Positions 12,722 through 24,353 of a stretch of DNA of 64,000 nt are shown piece after piece. Both the position numbers and the translations under genes were made by a program. Position 1 is the stretch's first letter, and each line of letters begins with the position of its first letter. The notes beneath the pieces are model-generated. The model had not been told where the DNA came from and made no database searches. It saw only the letters and a program-made list of their open reading frames with translations. This DNA comes from Euphorbia lathyris (lineage: Eukaryota > Streptophyta > Magnoliopsida > Malpighiales > Euphorbiaceae): assembly GCF_963576675.1 (NCBI RefSeq), contig NC_088910.1, positions 24,616,531 through 24,680,530 on the forward strand, read 5' to 3'.

Positions 12722-15700
12722 CTTAATACATTTCTAGCTCATGTAATTATCCAAACAAAACAAGTGTCTATTTATATTCTGAAAATATCCTATTTATTTT
12801 CGGACGAAATGATCTATTGATTATTTAAACTTTCTTAGAATAATCTATTATCTTATTAAATTTGTTTAAAGTAATACACACTTCAATTTGTCTAAAATTT
12901 TCATTTGCTTGAGTTATGCTGACAGGGATGGGAACGGACTTTTAAATACAAATACTTAATTCAAGCTCAACTTTGTATGTTGTTAATTTAGATGTAAATA
13001 AATCGAAATACCTGGGCATAGACACGAGCATTCCAGTCCTGTTCCTGAGAAACATTACATTTCATAAGGTCCTGTCTGGTTTCTGCAACTGTTGGATTTC
13101 CTTTCCAGAAAGCATAAGCTTCCCTTTCCATCCATCTCATTTTATTGTTCCCTTCTTTTAACTCTTCTAGCAAACGCTCCCATGGCTTTATATCTACCTC
13201 AGCCCTTCATTTTACCAAACTAATCAATTAAACTCATTAAAATTGACACAGATTGATGGTACAAACGAGCAAGATTTAAAAAATAAATAAAAATAATGCT
13301 CAATATGATATACAAAAAAATTTGGTCAATATGATACGCAACAAAAAAAAAAAAAAATAATGGTCAATATTAACAAAATGGACCGAATCAGACTAGTCCG
13401 TGTTGTTTTTATAAAATTTCAAACAGTCTACTGAAACTGAAATAATAATATAATCCTTAAAAAATAGCAATAATTCAAATAAAAAACTTAAAGGTAACAA
13501 AGTAAGTTCATCCAATGGTGCATAGCCTAACCTATAATAATAATATAAAGGCTTAATACATACGCAGCCCCCTGAACTTGTCTATTTTTTTCATTTTACC
13601 CCCTAAACTTAAGGGACAACTTATTGACCCCCTAAACTTCCAAAAGGCCACCCAATTTACCCCTCCTCTCCGACGTGGCGCTTGGATTATTGCAGCTTTG
13701 TATTTTGCCAGGTCAGCGCCACGTCGGAGAAAATAGGTAAATTGGGTGGCTTTTTGGAAGTTTAGGGGGTCAATAGGTTATCCCTTAAGTTTAGCGGGTA
13801 AAATGAAAAAAATGGACAAGTTCAGCGGGTAAAATGAATTTGTATTAAGCCTAATATAAATGATTATAATTATAATAAGTAATTATTAAATTGAATGCTA
13901 CTGTACTGAACTGAAATTAAGTGATAAAGAACATGACCTAAGTCTAATATCGATTTTTTTTAATCCAAACCCGACCTAGAGAATACGGATCTGGACCACG
14001 AACAAATCAAAGTTTAGATACCAATTCAATTTTTAAATTCACACTATTTAATAAATTAATTCAAAAACTTGAGTTAATATCTAAAATTCTATTTGAATTA
14101 AAATAATTGGGCCACCAATTTTATGGCCATTTTTTCCCTTAATTGAGAAAAGAAAAAAGTTCCTTACCATCCCCAAAAAGACCAATCCGGAAAAACGATA
14201 TCAAGCGTGTGATCGTCTCCACAATAACGAAACAAGGGAGGTGGGGCTAATGCATCGGGCCCACTGTAATCCATTGACTTTACAACAGGCCAGTCAACGC
14301 AATCAAACATCAGCTCCAAATCAGGCACTTTTCCTGGGTACTTTCTCAACAACTGTAGGAGTCCCCACACCGTAAAAACATCTCTCGTTTGGAAGCCTTT
14401 TCTGTACTTCTCCAAATAAGCTTTGCCATTTACTATCACCAACTTGAAATTCGCTGTCCTTTTGGCTCTTTCGATCATGTCCCTCGTTATCCCTGTGCGG
14501 GCCCATGGTCGTAAATCTTCATATATCCAACGGAAGTACTCTGGACAAGTTGAAGATGGGCGGTCATGATTCGCTGCGAAGGTCGTGGGGTAATTTGCTG
14601 GGCAGGTTCGTGTGAGGTTGAAACCAGCGCAGTCCAGTGGGATCTCTATATTCTTTAGGGGCTTTTTAGGTATTTGACCACGTTTTGAGGTTATTGCTTC
14701 AAAAGGCTTCTGAGCCGAGCTGCCAGTGAAAGTCTGCACATAGTGAAACGAAGACAATTTCGAATACGCCCAATCAGTTTAAGTTTAAATAAGGGTTAAT
14801 ATACATATTTGCTCCTGTGTTTTCGCAGAAAAACAGATTTGCCCTTAAATCAAATAAACTTACAAAACTATCCCTGAATTTTCCATAAACCTGAAATTAT
14901 ACCCTAATCTAACAGAACTGGTAAACGACTATGACATCAAACCTTCTTGTCTCCAAAAAAAATTGGATGAGGACAATCAAAATTCATTTGGTTTCTTATT
15001 GTTTTCTATTGCTATTGCTTTTGGATTATTTCAGAGGTTTAGATGCCGTTTTATTAGGTTGATTGAGCTTTTATGAAAATGAATTTTGACCAATCTGTTC
15101 TTCTAACTTGCTTTTAATCGAAATTGAATGTGCATATTTTTTTCTGTTTGTGATTGGTTGTTCTTTTCTGAAGTTTTTCTGGAGACAAGCAGGTTTGATG
15201 TGAACGTCGTTTAACAGCTCTGTTAGATTAGGGTATAATTGTAGGTTTGTGAAAAATTCAGGGATAGTTTTGTGGGTTTATTTGATTTAAGGGCAAATCT
15301 GTTTTTTCGAGAAAACACAGGAGCAAATATGTGTATTAACCCTTTAAATAAAGGAACTTACATAATATCAATTTTTTTTTTTTTTTGACAATTACATAAT
15401 ATCAATTTAGACTGCTAAAATAGTACCAATAAAATTTTAACGTTTAATTAGATCTCAATAATGAAACATGACACATCATTCACATTACTCCATTAAGTTC
15501 AGTCAATTCTACGTGAAGAGAGTAGTGGAGTAATATGAATGATGTGTTATGTGCCGCTATTAATGTCTAAATTGGTACATTTTTTTAACATTAAATCCAT
15601 ATTGGTGTTATTTTGTACGTAAAACCTAAATTGATACTTCACCAAAGACTATACGCCTATTTTGATACATTATCCCTTAAATATACTATTATATTATTAA

Positions 15701-16721
15701 AAAAAAGTGTTTTTTAAAAAATATACTATATTATAAAAAGTCTCTGACATTCTGTATTGGTCTGTTTTGTCACATATGCGCATATATCAAATAGACGATC
15801 AAATATATCTTCATATTTTTCAAATGACACAAAATGGTTCCAAATCACATTTACCTTACTTGCCTACCTACTTATATCAAATAAACAACTAAATATATCA
15901 TTTACGACAAACAAATATATCTTTAGTGATGTGATAATTAGAATAAAAGAATTATACCAAATAAACTTACAATTCAAATAAGAATATATTTATTTGTTGT
16001 TCACAGTTACAAAACATATTTAATTGTTTATTTGAAATGAGTATATGTGACCAATATATATATATATATATATTAACCCTTTTATAATCAACATCGTAGA
16101 CTTTGACTCGTCCAAAATTTGGTTAGTGAAAAGTGAAAATAATATAAAACATTTAAACAGTGATTCAATGAATCATATTTTGAACTAATTAAAGTAAAAA
16201 TATTAAGTTCAAAATAGTATATGGAAAATGACAAACCACATAAATCCCATTTTGAACTAATTAAACAAAAAAGATCAAAGTGTAAAATAAAATGCATAAT
16301 GCATTACAGCCGTTGTTAAAATTTCCACAAAAATGAGGCAAAAGCATACACGTATTGACGTATACTCACATGGCATGAATAGAAAGAAAGTCGTCACTGT
16401 GGTCCCACCATACACAAAAATTTCCACAAGAAGATATTTAAAATTAAAAGACGTTGAACCGACACCCACGGCGCACGTTAGGGAGTACAATCAACTCATA
16501 CTAGTACCAGAGAAGATTATGGAAGCCAAGGTGTCAACTCGAATAGGCATGTGCTTTGTCTAGCAATTAAGTATATGACTGGAAATTAAGCGAAAATTTC
16601 GATATATTCATCGGAAAGTGAAATGAGCGAAACTTACGGCGGAGTGAAGGAGACGCGTAGAGACGAACGCGCCGGTGAGGAAGAGAAGGATGAGAGCTGA
16701 GAATTTTGCAGGTAATTTCAT
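11059..16721 (-). CDS. CAP10-family O-glucosyltransferase (rumi/KDELC-like), 5 exons
   Basis: Coding exons on the minus strand are 16638-16721, 14168-14733, 13012-13204, 11481-11756 and 11059-11412. They give 490 residues with all GT/AG junctions in phase. Exon 1 encodes a short basic start and one membrane segment (LILLFLTGAF), as in type II Golgi/ER proteins. Exon 2 carries TCPEYFRWIYEDLRPW, TRDVFTVWGLLQLLRKYPGK and LMFDCVDW (about residues 169-176). Exon 4 carries the sugar-nucleotide-site region (GSAWSVSEKYILACDS). These are hallmarks of the CAP10/DUF821 (GT90) family, related to animal POGLUT1/KDELC. The plant substrate is generally unproven; protein or cell-wall glycan O-glycosylation is inferred. 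Introns measure 1904, 963, 1255 and 68 bp, and introns 1 and 2 hold transposons. The ATG in exon 1 is chosen because it precedes the membrane anchor and a GTAAGT donor. All exons look undamaged, so this is probably a working gene. Confidence 0.93.
12000..12545. repeat. GAGCTCG-rich repeat in intron 3 of the glycosyltransferase
   Basis: The segment is dense in AGCTCG/CGAGCT words and starts with a GGTTACGGCTGTAAACAAG phrase, a composition of a dispersed plant non-coding repeat. The borders are approximate. No coding sequence or target duplication was identified. Confidence 0.5.
12691..12720. repeat. (TA)15 microsatellite in intron 3
   Basis: There is an uninterrupted TA run. Confidence 0.95.
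13549..13852. mobile_element. Foldback MITE in intron 2 of the glycosyltransferase
   Basis: The ends AGGCTTAATACA and TGTATTAAGCCT are inverted. The arms extend inward for over 100 bp each (CCCCCTGAACTTG, CCCCTAAACTT, GACGTGGCGC and their inverses), making the 304-bp element almost a single hairpin. It is flanked by AATATAA on both sides (13542-13548 and 13853-13859), a likely target duplication. It is non-coding. The long TIRs suggest a Mutator-like non-autonomous element. Confidence 0.85.
14793..15342. mobile_element. Mutator-like long-TIR MITE in intron 1
   Basis: The 550-bp element begins GGGTTAATATACATATTTGC and ends with its inverse. The inverted arms are about 160 bp each, to about 14956 and from about 15180. 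It is flanked by a perfect 9-bp duplication, TTTAAATAA (14784-14792 and 15343-15351). A 9-bp duplication with long arms is the signature of Mutator-like elements. There is no transposase. It lies in the 1.9-kb first intron and away from the splice sites. Confidence 0.92.
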
Positions 16722-17060
16722 AGAAGGCCAGATCGTCTCCGCAAAATTAAAATAAATCCTCGATGCGATGAGTAAATAGCTCTGATGAATCCTGTTTTCT
16801 CTCATTATATGATTTCCTGGTGTATGTATATACACAGTATACTTTACTCTTTGCTGCTATATGGAAGAAGGAAGATCTTACAGTCGTAATCTGCTGATTC
16901 TTTCTACTTGGAGATTCAGTGAATCGATACGTTAACTGAGCCTGGTAGAATTTTAGAAATGAAATACAAAAACAAAAAAGTGCAATCAGTTTTGATCATC
17001 ATCCACACAAATAAAATAAAATAAAAAGAAAGAGAAAGAGGGAAACTTACAGGTTAGAAG
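16722..17060 (-). promoter_or_regulatory. 5' leader region of the glycosyltransferase gene
   Basis: Upstream of the ATG on the minus strand there is a candidate 5'-UTR intron, with GTAAGT at 17050-17045 as donor and TTCTACCAG ending at 16942 as acceptor (109 bp). The A/G-rich stretch beyond may be first-exon leader. This is inferred from splice consensus only. Confidence 0.4.
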
Positions 17061-17212
17061 GAAAAAGATTCTTGTGAAAGTGAGGCTGCTTTTGTTAATT
17101 GTGGGAATAAAAGGAGCTTTCAAAACGCTAATAATATAATTGGAAACTCCAAAACTAGGACAAACTAGAAAAGGTTGTTTGTTTAATTATACTTTAGAAT
17201 GATGTGCAAAAT

Positions 17213-18702
17213 GGAAAATTATAAAATTGGATCAAATGCGAGACCCATTTATATATTTAACTCATTTACTCAATTTATTATATATTTAGACTATGTTTGT
17301 GTAACTTTTCCAAAATACCCTTAACTTTTCATCTTCCCCTTCCCCATTCTAGTTACGCGAACGGTTGCTCTTCCTCTTTTCCTTTATATTTCGTGAAATC
17401 TATACCATTTCTTTACATCACCATGTCTTTTTCTTCTTCCTCTCTTTATCTATTAATTCTTCATTTTCCTATTGCTAGAAAACGACGTCATGGTTCTTCA
17501 TCTTCCTGTTTCTGCTCGTCTCTTGGTTTCTTTCTTCTTTTGCGGATTGAAGCAATCGTTATTCTACGTTATTTTCATCGTTTTTTCCAGTTTATCATAT
17601 GGTTATTGACGATTTTAATGGTGAAAGACGGAAAAATGTAAATATCTACTGTTTTCTCTGCGTTTTTTCTAGAAATTCATTTAGCGTAATCTGGTTTCGC
17701 GAAGGTTTACGAGTAGAAAGAGTCTGAAATGTGACGATTTGACTTTGCGAAAACGGATTATGTGAAGTCTGCGAAGAGAAAAGTTCATGATTTTTCCCTC
17801 ACAGACTTCGCGTAATCCGTTTTCGCGAAGTCAAATCGTCACGTTTCTCCTCGCAGACTTCGCGAAATAATCGTTTTGCGTAGTAAAATCATCCTCTGCC
17901 TTGCACATTTATATTCGCATACTTCGTGAATCCTCATTTCGCGAAGCCAAATCTTTCTTTTTTCTGCCTAAAACGATTAAATTTTTCTGAAAGTGGTTAA
18001 ATACATAACATCTCGCAGGAATGCGGTGTATTGGGATGCATAGGAGATGACTTTCCTTCTGATACAGGGAGAAATTCTCATCCAGATTGGTCACATTGAC
18101 TTTGAAATGGTTTTTTAGGAGTTTATTGTGGCAATCTTGTTGTGGAACTTGTGAAACATCCATCCCAAAAGGTCTGGACTTCCATTTCTCATCCCAAAAG
18201 GTCTGGACTTCCAATACAGGGAGAAATTTTCATCCAGATTCGTCATGTTGACTTTGAAATGATTTGTTAAGAGTTTATTGTGGCAATCTTGTTGTAAATT
18301 TTGATAATGTTATGATTTTAATGTTGTTATTGTAGCAATCTTGTTGTAAATTTTGATAATGTTATTATTTTAATGTTTGTTAGAATCCCTTGTTGTTGTG
18401 CTTTTTTTTTGTTATATACCACTTCGCAAATTTTGTTTAAAACACGTCCAGACTTTGCATATTGCTGGGAATTGAAATCATTTACTAAACAAAATATTAT
18501 CTTCGCAGATTTCGCAATATACGAAATCTGTGAAGTCAGACGGGAGGGAGAAAGACGAAAGGCTAAAAAAATTCTAAGTGTTATATATATTAAGGGTATT
18601 TTGGAAAAGTCACACAAACATAGTCTAGATATGTAATAGGTTGAGTAAATGAGTTAAATATGTAAATGGGTCTCCCATTTGACCCAATTTTGTAATTTTT
18701 TC
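17213..18702. mobile_element. Mutator-like non-autonomous element with internal palindrome
   Basis: The 1490-bp element has inverted ends over 100 bp long: the left arm runs from GGAAAATTATAAAATTGG through TAGACTATGTTTGTG, and its inverse ends at 18702. TGTGCAAAAT flanks both sides (17203-17212 and 18703-18712), a 9-10 bp target duplication. No transposase is present. The interior has a 40-bp-arm palindrome (17731-17842) and many TTCGCGAAGTC-type words (17690-17960 and 18420-18540), plus short direct repeats of GGTCTGGACTTCC (near 18170 and 18200) and GGCAATCTTGTTGT. The 114-codon frame at 17297-17641 is low complexity and not counted as a gene. Confidence 0.88.
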
Positions 18703-18712
18703 TGTGCAAAAT

Positions 18713-19400
18713 TGTATAGTTGGCAATTGGGGGTACAATCCGTGAATTATAAAATCTTTAGACTTTTATTTAGCGACCATCTCCTTTTCACATCTTTTTT
18801 TGTCTTTTCAATTAAAAATGTAGAGTTTTAGTTGTTTGATTAGAAACCTCCTATTTGCTTTTTACCTATGATAAATAGCTTTTTATTTTTTTTGGTAGAA
18901 ATAAATAAATAGCTTTTTATAAGCATAGAGAATCTCTGTTTTTTTTTTTTTGAAAAAACAACATTTTCTAACAATAAACAGCAAACTGTAACTGCAAACG
19001 ATCAACAATAGCATCAAACAGCAAGTAAATCAAATGGACCCTTAATATATGTAAATGGTATACCCGTTGTAAAGAAAAAGTCAATTATTCAATTTGATTT
19101 TGAATTTTCAGCTATTCGAACATTTTCATCCTGCAATTACAAGATGTAGGTTTCTACGGTCTTATTAAATGCATTTCATTTTACAATTATTTTTACTACT
19201 TTTAATTTATAGGATCAAATTAATACTTTAATATAAAATATTTATTATTAACAAATAAAAAAAATAGAATATGCCCTTAATATTTTATTTGTGAACTTCT
19301 CTCTTTTTACTGAATTAGCAACTAGCTAAATTTTTACTAATAAACTACAAAATTTAATGTCACCTAAGTATTAGTTTCCCTTTACAATTGAATATGCAAA
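18713..19400. other. AT-rich spacer, no gene seen
   Basis: This is low-complexity AT-rich DNA; nothing recognisable. Confidence 0.5.
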
Positions 19401-19409
19401 AGGATGGAT

Positions 19410-19652
19410 TGGAATAGGAGAATTCTTCACCTACCCATACTAGGATAGTATCCTCGACGTCGATGAGTAGGATTTGTGTTTCCGCGATTGATGGGTTGGG
19501 ACCATTTCGACAAAGAGATCATTGCCAATGTCGCCAATGCGTCTGCCTCCCCATTCTCCTCACGTAGTACACGAATGATGGAGTGTTGAACCCCTTTGCT
19601 TTAAAGTAGCTAAAAGGGGTGTTGATCTTGTCGAGCTATTTGGCCATGATCA
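19410..19652 (-). pseudogene. Ty3 RNase H relic, C-terminal half (split by Copia)
   Basis: On the minus strand this continues the RNase H fragment found at 24354-24670, beyond the Copia insertion. The translation gives LDKINTPFSYFKAKG, then after a small frame change IIRVLREENGEADALATLA, the conserved end of Ty3 RNase H (V.R..N..ADALA.LA). Stops and frame changes show it was already decayed. GATCA at 19648-19652 is the target duplication shared with 24354-24358. Confidence 0.8.
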
Positions 19653-19936
19653 TGTTGGATCAAATAAATAAACTTTCAAAGGTAACAGAGGAAGAGTATA
19701 ATTGCTGGAAGAAAATTCTCTTACAATTCTCTTGCCTTACTACTTTGTATTGATAGGTATTTATAGATTACAAACATGACTCTTAGTAAACCACATTAAC
19801 TCTCTATAAATACAGATACAGACACAGGTACAGAAATGACTCTTGGACACTCTATAAATACAGATACAGAAATGACTCTTGGATAATACACTGAATCAAA
19901 TTAAAGACTATTAATTATAAGTTCATTATTTCAACA
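19653..19936 (-). repeat. 3' LTR of the Copia element
   Basis: This is the downstream LTR on the minus strand. A TATA-like CTATAAATACC occurs on the minus strand at about 19754-19764. Next to it, at about 19937-19952, is the polypurine tract, AAGTTTAAGGGGGTG on the minus strand. Confidence 0.95.
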
Positions 19937-19956
19937 CACCCCCTTAAACTTATAAT

Positions 19957-22900
19957 TTATCCCTTAGTAACACCAAGAACAGCTCTCAATCTGCTGAAAT
20001 CTTCCAACTTCAAAGCTTTAGTAAAAATATCAGCAATTTGATCTTTGGATGGTACATGCTTGAGTTGAATTTCTTTCCTTCCAATGCATTCTCTAATGAA
20101 GTGATACTTAGTGTCAATGTGTTTGCTTCTATCATGAAAGATCGGATTTTTAGCCAACGCAATAGCTGACTTGTTATCAACAAAAACATCAGTTGCTCCA
20201 TCTAGAGCAAACTTCAAACTTTTTAACATCCGTCTCAACCATATTGCATGACAAACACAAGAAGCTGCTGCAACATACTCTGCTTCACATGTTGAAAGTG
20301 TAACAATTGCTTGTTTCTTAGAACTCCAAGCAAAAACAGCAGTTCCCATAAAAAACACAAAACCAGTTGTGCTTTTTCTATCATCAACATCTCCTCCCCA
20401 ATCACTATCACTGAATCCATACAATCTGAAATTGTTCTGGGAAGAGTAAAATAGACCATAATCCAGTGTACCTTTGATGTATCGAAGTATTCGTTTTCCT
20501 GCCTCCATATGAGTCAAAGTTGGAACCTCCATGTAACGACTAATGAGTCCAACTCCATATAAGATATCTGGCCTTGTACATGTCAAAAATCTCAGCCTTC
20601 CAACCAACCTTCTGAACAAAGTTGGATTCACCTTTTCTTCATTATCATGCTTTGACAACTTATTTCGACAATCCACTGGCGTAGAAGCTGAATTGCATTT
20701 ATCCATCTTGAATTCTTTTAAAATAGCTTCTGCATATGACTTCTGAGACAAAAAGACACCTTCATCACTTTGCTTAACTTCAATGCCCAAATAATATGAC
20801 ATCAGCCCCAAATCCGTCATCTCATAATTATTTGTCATCAGCTTCTTAAATTCTTCAATCATCTTTTGATCAGATCCTGTGAAAATTAAATCATCAACAT
20901 ACAAGCATACATACATTATTTTTCCATCCTCATTCTCCTTGATATACAAAGCATGCTCATATGGACATCTTGTGAAACCATTCTTCTGGAAATAGTCATC
21001 GATGCAAGAATACCAAGCCCTTGGAGCTTGCTTAAGGCCATACAGAGCCTTTTTTAACTTCAACACCTTATCTTCTTGCCCTTTCACAGTATAGCCCAAT
21101 GGTTGATTGACATAAACTTCTTCTTCAAGAGTTCCATTTAAGAATGCTGATTTGACATCCATTTGGTGAATTTTCCATCCTTGTTGAGCTGCCAAAGAAA
21201 TAACTAATCGAATTGTCTCGATCCGAGCCACCGGAGCAAAAACTTCTTCATAATCAATTCCGGCCTTTTGAGAAAAACCTTTTGTAACAAGGCGAGCTTT
21301 ATACTTCTCCACTTTTCCTTTGGCATTTTTCTTTATTTTGAAAATCCACTTCACTGCTACAGCTTTTTTTCCCTTTGGCAATGTTGTCAATTCCCAAGTG
21401 TCATTCTTCTTTATGGAATTTATTTCTTCATCCATTGCTTGTCTCCATTTCTTTTCCTAAACAGCTTCTTCAAATTGTACAGGTTCTGTATCAGCAAACA
21501 AACAGAATAAAGTAGCATTCTCTACTTCTTCAGTTTCTGCATAAATCTCACTCAAGCTTCTCATTCGAGGCTTCCTCTCTGATGAACTTTCTGGGGATGA
21601 GTCTGTCACATTTGTCTGAGATGTGGAAGGTGAGTTTGGTGGTGTGATAATTACATCTTCATTTTGACCTGCAAAATCATCATCATATACAGGAAGAAAA
21701 TCATAATTTTCATCTTCTGGAATCTTCCAATTCCAAGAGCTTTCTTCTTGAAATTCTACATCTCTGCTTATCACAACTTTTCCATTCTGAGGATTATAAA
21801 ATTTATAACCTTTGGAATTTTTTGCATAGCCAATAAACACCATCTTCTCACTTTTATCATCCAATTTGCTTCTCAATTCGTCAGCAACATGAACATAACC
21901 AAGACAACCAAATACTTTTACATGAGAAATATTTGGTTTCTTTCCACACCATGCTTCATTGGGGGTCTTTTGCAAAAGCTTCTTTGAAGGACTTCTATTA
22001 TTTAAATAGACTGCACATGTTACTGCTTCTGCCCAAAATTCTTTTGGCATACCTTTGCACTTCATCATGCTTCGGGTCATGTTAAGAATGGTTCTATTTT
22101 TCCGTTCCACGACACCATTTTGTTGAGGAGATCTTGGAACTGTAAGCAATCGACGAACACCATTATAATCACAGAACTGATTGAATTTCTCAGATGTGAA
22201 TTCTCCTCCTCGATCAGTTCGCAATGCTTGAATCTTCAAACCGCTTTCATTCTCAACTAGTGCTTTAAATTTTTTAAACACTTCAAATGCTTCAGATTTT
22301 TCCTTCAAAAAATAAACCCATGTTTTTCGAGTATAATCATCAATAAATAATAAGAAATACCGGCTTCCTCCATGTGAACTCGGATTAATGGGACCACAAA
22401 TATCTGCATGCACCAATTCAAGTGGTTTTGATGTGCTTGACAAAGACTCCTTTGGAAAACTCCTTCTGAATTGCTTCCCGTACATACACCCTTCACAAAT
22501 ATGATTGGGATGATTTATGGAAGGTAATCCATACACCATTTGTTGCTTGCACATATGCTCCAGTCCACCAAAATTCAAGTGACCCATTCTGAGATGCCAC
22601 AGCCATGCAGAATCTGACGAGGCTTTCAAACACATAGGACGATCACTGTTGATTTTTAATTTGAACATCTTGTTTGCAGACATAGGAACTTTTGCAATCA
22701 TTTTTTTCTTTCCATCTTTCATAACCAGCCCATTCCTGTTCATCTCCACCTCATAACCTTTCTCCAAAAGTTGTCCAATACTCAAAATATTGGATTTCAA
22801 AGATGGAACATAATAAACATGAGAAATAAATTGATGATCTCCATTCTTCAGTTTGATATGAATGTCACCACTTCCCACAACTGGAACTTTTGTTTTGTCA

Positions 22901-24036
22901 CCGAAAGAAATACTTCCTTTCTTAGATTCATCAAGCTTATAAAAAAGTTCTTTATTTCCCGTCATATGATTACTTGCTCCTGAGTCTAGATACCAAGACT
23001 CCTTGCTCCTTGTTTCATCTTCGCTACATGTCAGCAACAAATTTGATTCTTCATCGTCCACCTCGGCAAAATTGGCCTGTTCGTCTTTAAAAGGTTCAGA
23101 TTTACACTCAGCAGCATAATGCCCAAATTCTTGACAATTGTAACATTGCACACGAGATTTATCATGACCATGCCAATTATTTCCACGGCCTTGGAAATTG
23201 TTGCCTCTACCACGTCCTCTTGCATTCCATTGCTGATTATTTGTGGCTTCATTATTGTGTAAATTTCTGCCACCTCTACCTCTTCCATTATATCCACGAT
23301 TCCAGCCACGGCCACGGCCTCTACCTCTTGATCTTCCTCTTCCTCTTCCTCTTCCATATCCACCTTCAAATTGCTTCTTTTCTTCTTTATCATTCAAATC
23401 TAGTTTCGCCTGCAACACCTGTGCGACAGGTTCTTCTCTATTTTTTAATCTCTCCTCATGGGCTTGTAACGAACCCAAGAGTTGATCTACAAACATAGTC
23501 TCCAGATCTTTTGATTCTTCAATGTCAGTCGCCACGTAATCAAATTTCTGAGTCAAAGAACGAAGGATTTTTTCTATCACAAGAACATCCTCCATTTTTT
23601 CTCCATATCTCTTCAACTGATTGACAATTGCCAAAGTTCTATTAAAGAACTCATCAATTTTCTCTGACTCTTTCATTTTGAGTTTCTCATACTCACTTCT
23701 CAAGGTTTGCAAACGCACCTTGACTACTTTATCTTTCCCCTTAAAGGAATTTTCGAGAATCTCCCATGCCTCCTTGGCTGTTGTTGCAGTCGAAATTTTC
23801 ACGAACATATTCTCATCCAGACACATGTGGATTAGAGAGAGTGCTTGTTGGTCTTTCTTCCTTTTCGCTTTTTGAGCATTCGTCAATTCCTCCTCATTCT
23901 CTGGCTGCTCATATCCAGTTTCTACCATTTCCCATACATCTTGGGAACCCAACAAAGCATTCATTCTAATGCACCAATTATCATAATTTTCCTTTGATAA
24001 TTGTGGATATTTGTATGGGATCATTCCATTCAACAT
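19957..24036 (-). pseudogene. Copia gag-pol polyprotein with one in-frame stop
   Basis: The frame runs from ATG 24036 to 19957, about 1,360 codons, broken only by TAG at 21457-21459 between integrase and RT. In order: a gag domain with an RG-rich stretch and CCHC knuckle (CYNCQEFGHYAAEC, near residue 300); protease (WYLDSGASNHMTG); integrase zinc finger (H..H...C..C around WHLRMGHLNFGG and ICEGCMYGKQ); integrase core with LVHADICGP, RTDRGGEF and GVVERKNRT; reverse transcriptase with [11 protein letters not shown] and YVDDLIF; and RNase H with STCEAEYVA and [12 protein letters not shown]. Catalytic residues are all in place. The ORF also opens upstream into the LTR, but the 24036 ATG lies just after the primer site and is the natural start. 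The stop probably blocks RT production, although read-through cannot be excluded. Confidence 0.95.
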
Positions 24037-24050
24037 TGTAGAGAATTTTT

Positions 24051-24066
24051 GCTGGCTCTGATACCA
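24051..24066 (-). other. Primer binding site (tRNA-Met type)
   Basis: On the minus strand TGGTATCAGAGCCAGC lies three bases inside the 5' LTR, matching the usual plant Copia initiator-tRNA-Met site. Confidence 0.9.
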
Positions 24067-24069
24067 ATT

Positions 24070-24353
24070 TGTTGGATCAAATAAATAAACTTTCAAAGGT
24101 AACAGAGGAAGAGTATAATTGCTGGAAGAAAATTCTCTTACAATTCTCTTGCCTTACTACTTTGTATTGATAGGTATTTATAGATTACAAACATGACTCT
24201 TAGTAAACCACATTAACTCTCTATAAATACAGATACAGACATAGGTACAGAAATGACTCTTAGACACTCTATAAATATAGATACAGAAATGACTCTTGGA
24301 TAATACACTGAATCAAATTAAAGACTATTAATTATAAGTTCATTATTTCAACA
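24070..24353 (-). repeat. 5' LTR of the Copia element
   Basis: Upstream LTR on the minus strand, 284 bp. It differs from the 3' LTR at three transition positions (in the ACAGACAYAGG, CTCTTRGAC and AAATAYAGAT contexts). Confidence 0.95.

Larger units (their letters stand above)
19653..24353 (-). mobile_element. Nearly intact Copia LTR retrotransposon, 4.7 kb
   Basis: Two 284-bp LTRs (TGTTGGATC...TTCAACA) at 19653-19936 (3' LTR) and 24070-24353 (5' LTR) are flanked by the 5-bp duplication GATCA. By eye they differ at three positions (about 1%), indicating a recent insertion. The tRNA-Met-type primer site, polypurine tract and the full gag-protease-integrase-RT-RNase H order are present. Only one in-frame stop interrupts the polyprotein. 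It inserted into a decayed Ty3 RNase H fragment. Confidence 0.96.

Noticed and set aside
17297..17641. 114-codon frame inside the Mutator-like element
   Set aside because: It begins within the terminal inverted repeat, is Ser/Phe-rich low complexity, and shows no transposase motif.
23031..23498. Frames opposite and beside the Arg-Gly-rich part of Copia gag
   Set aside because: They are shadows produced by low-complexity GGA/CCT codons of the real gag frame.
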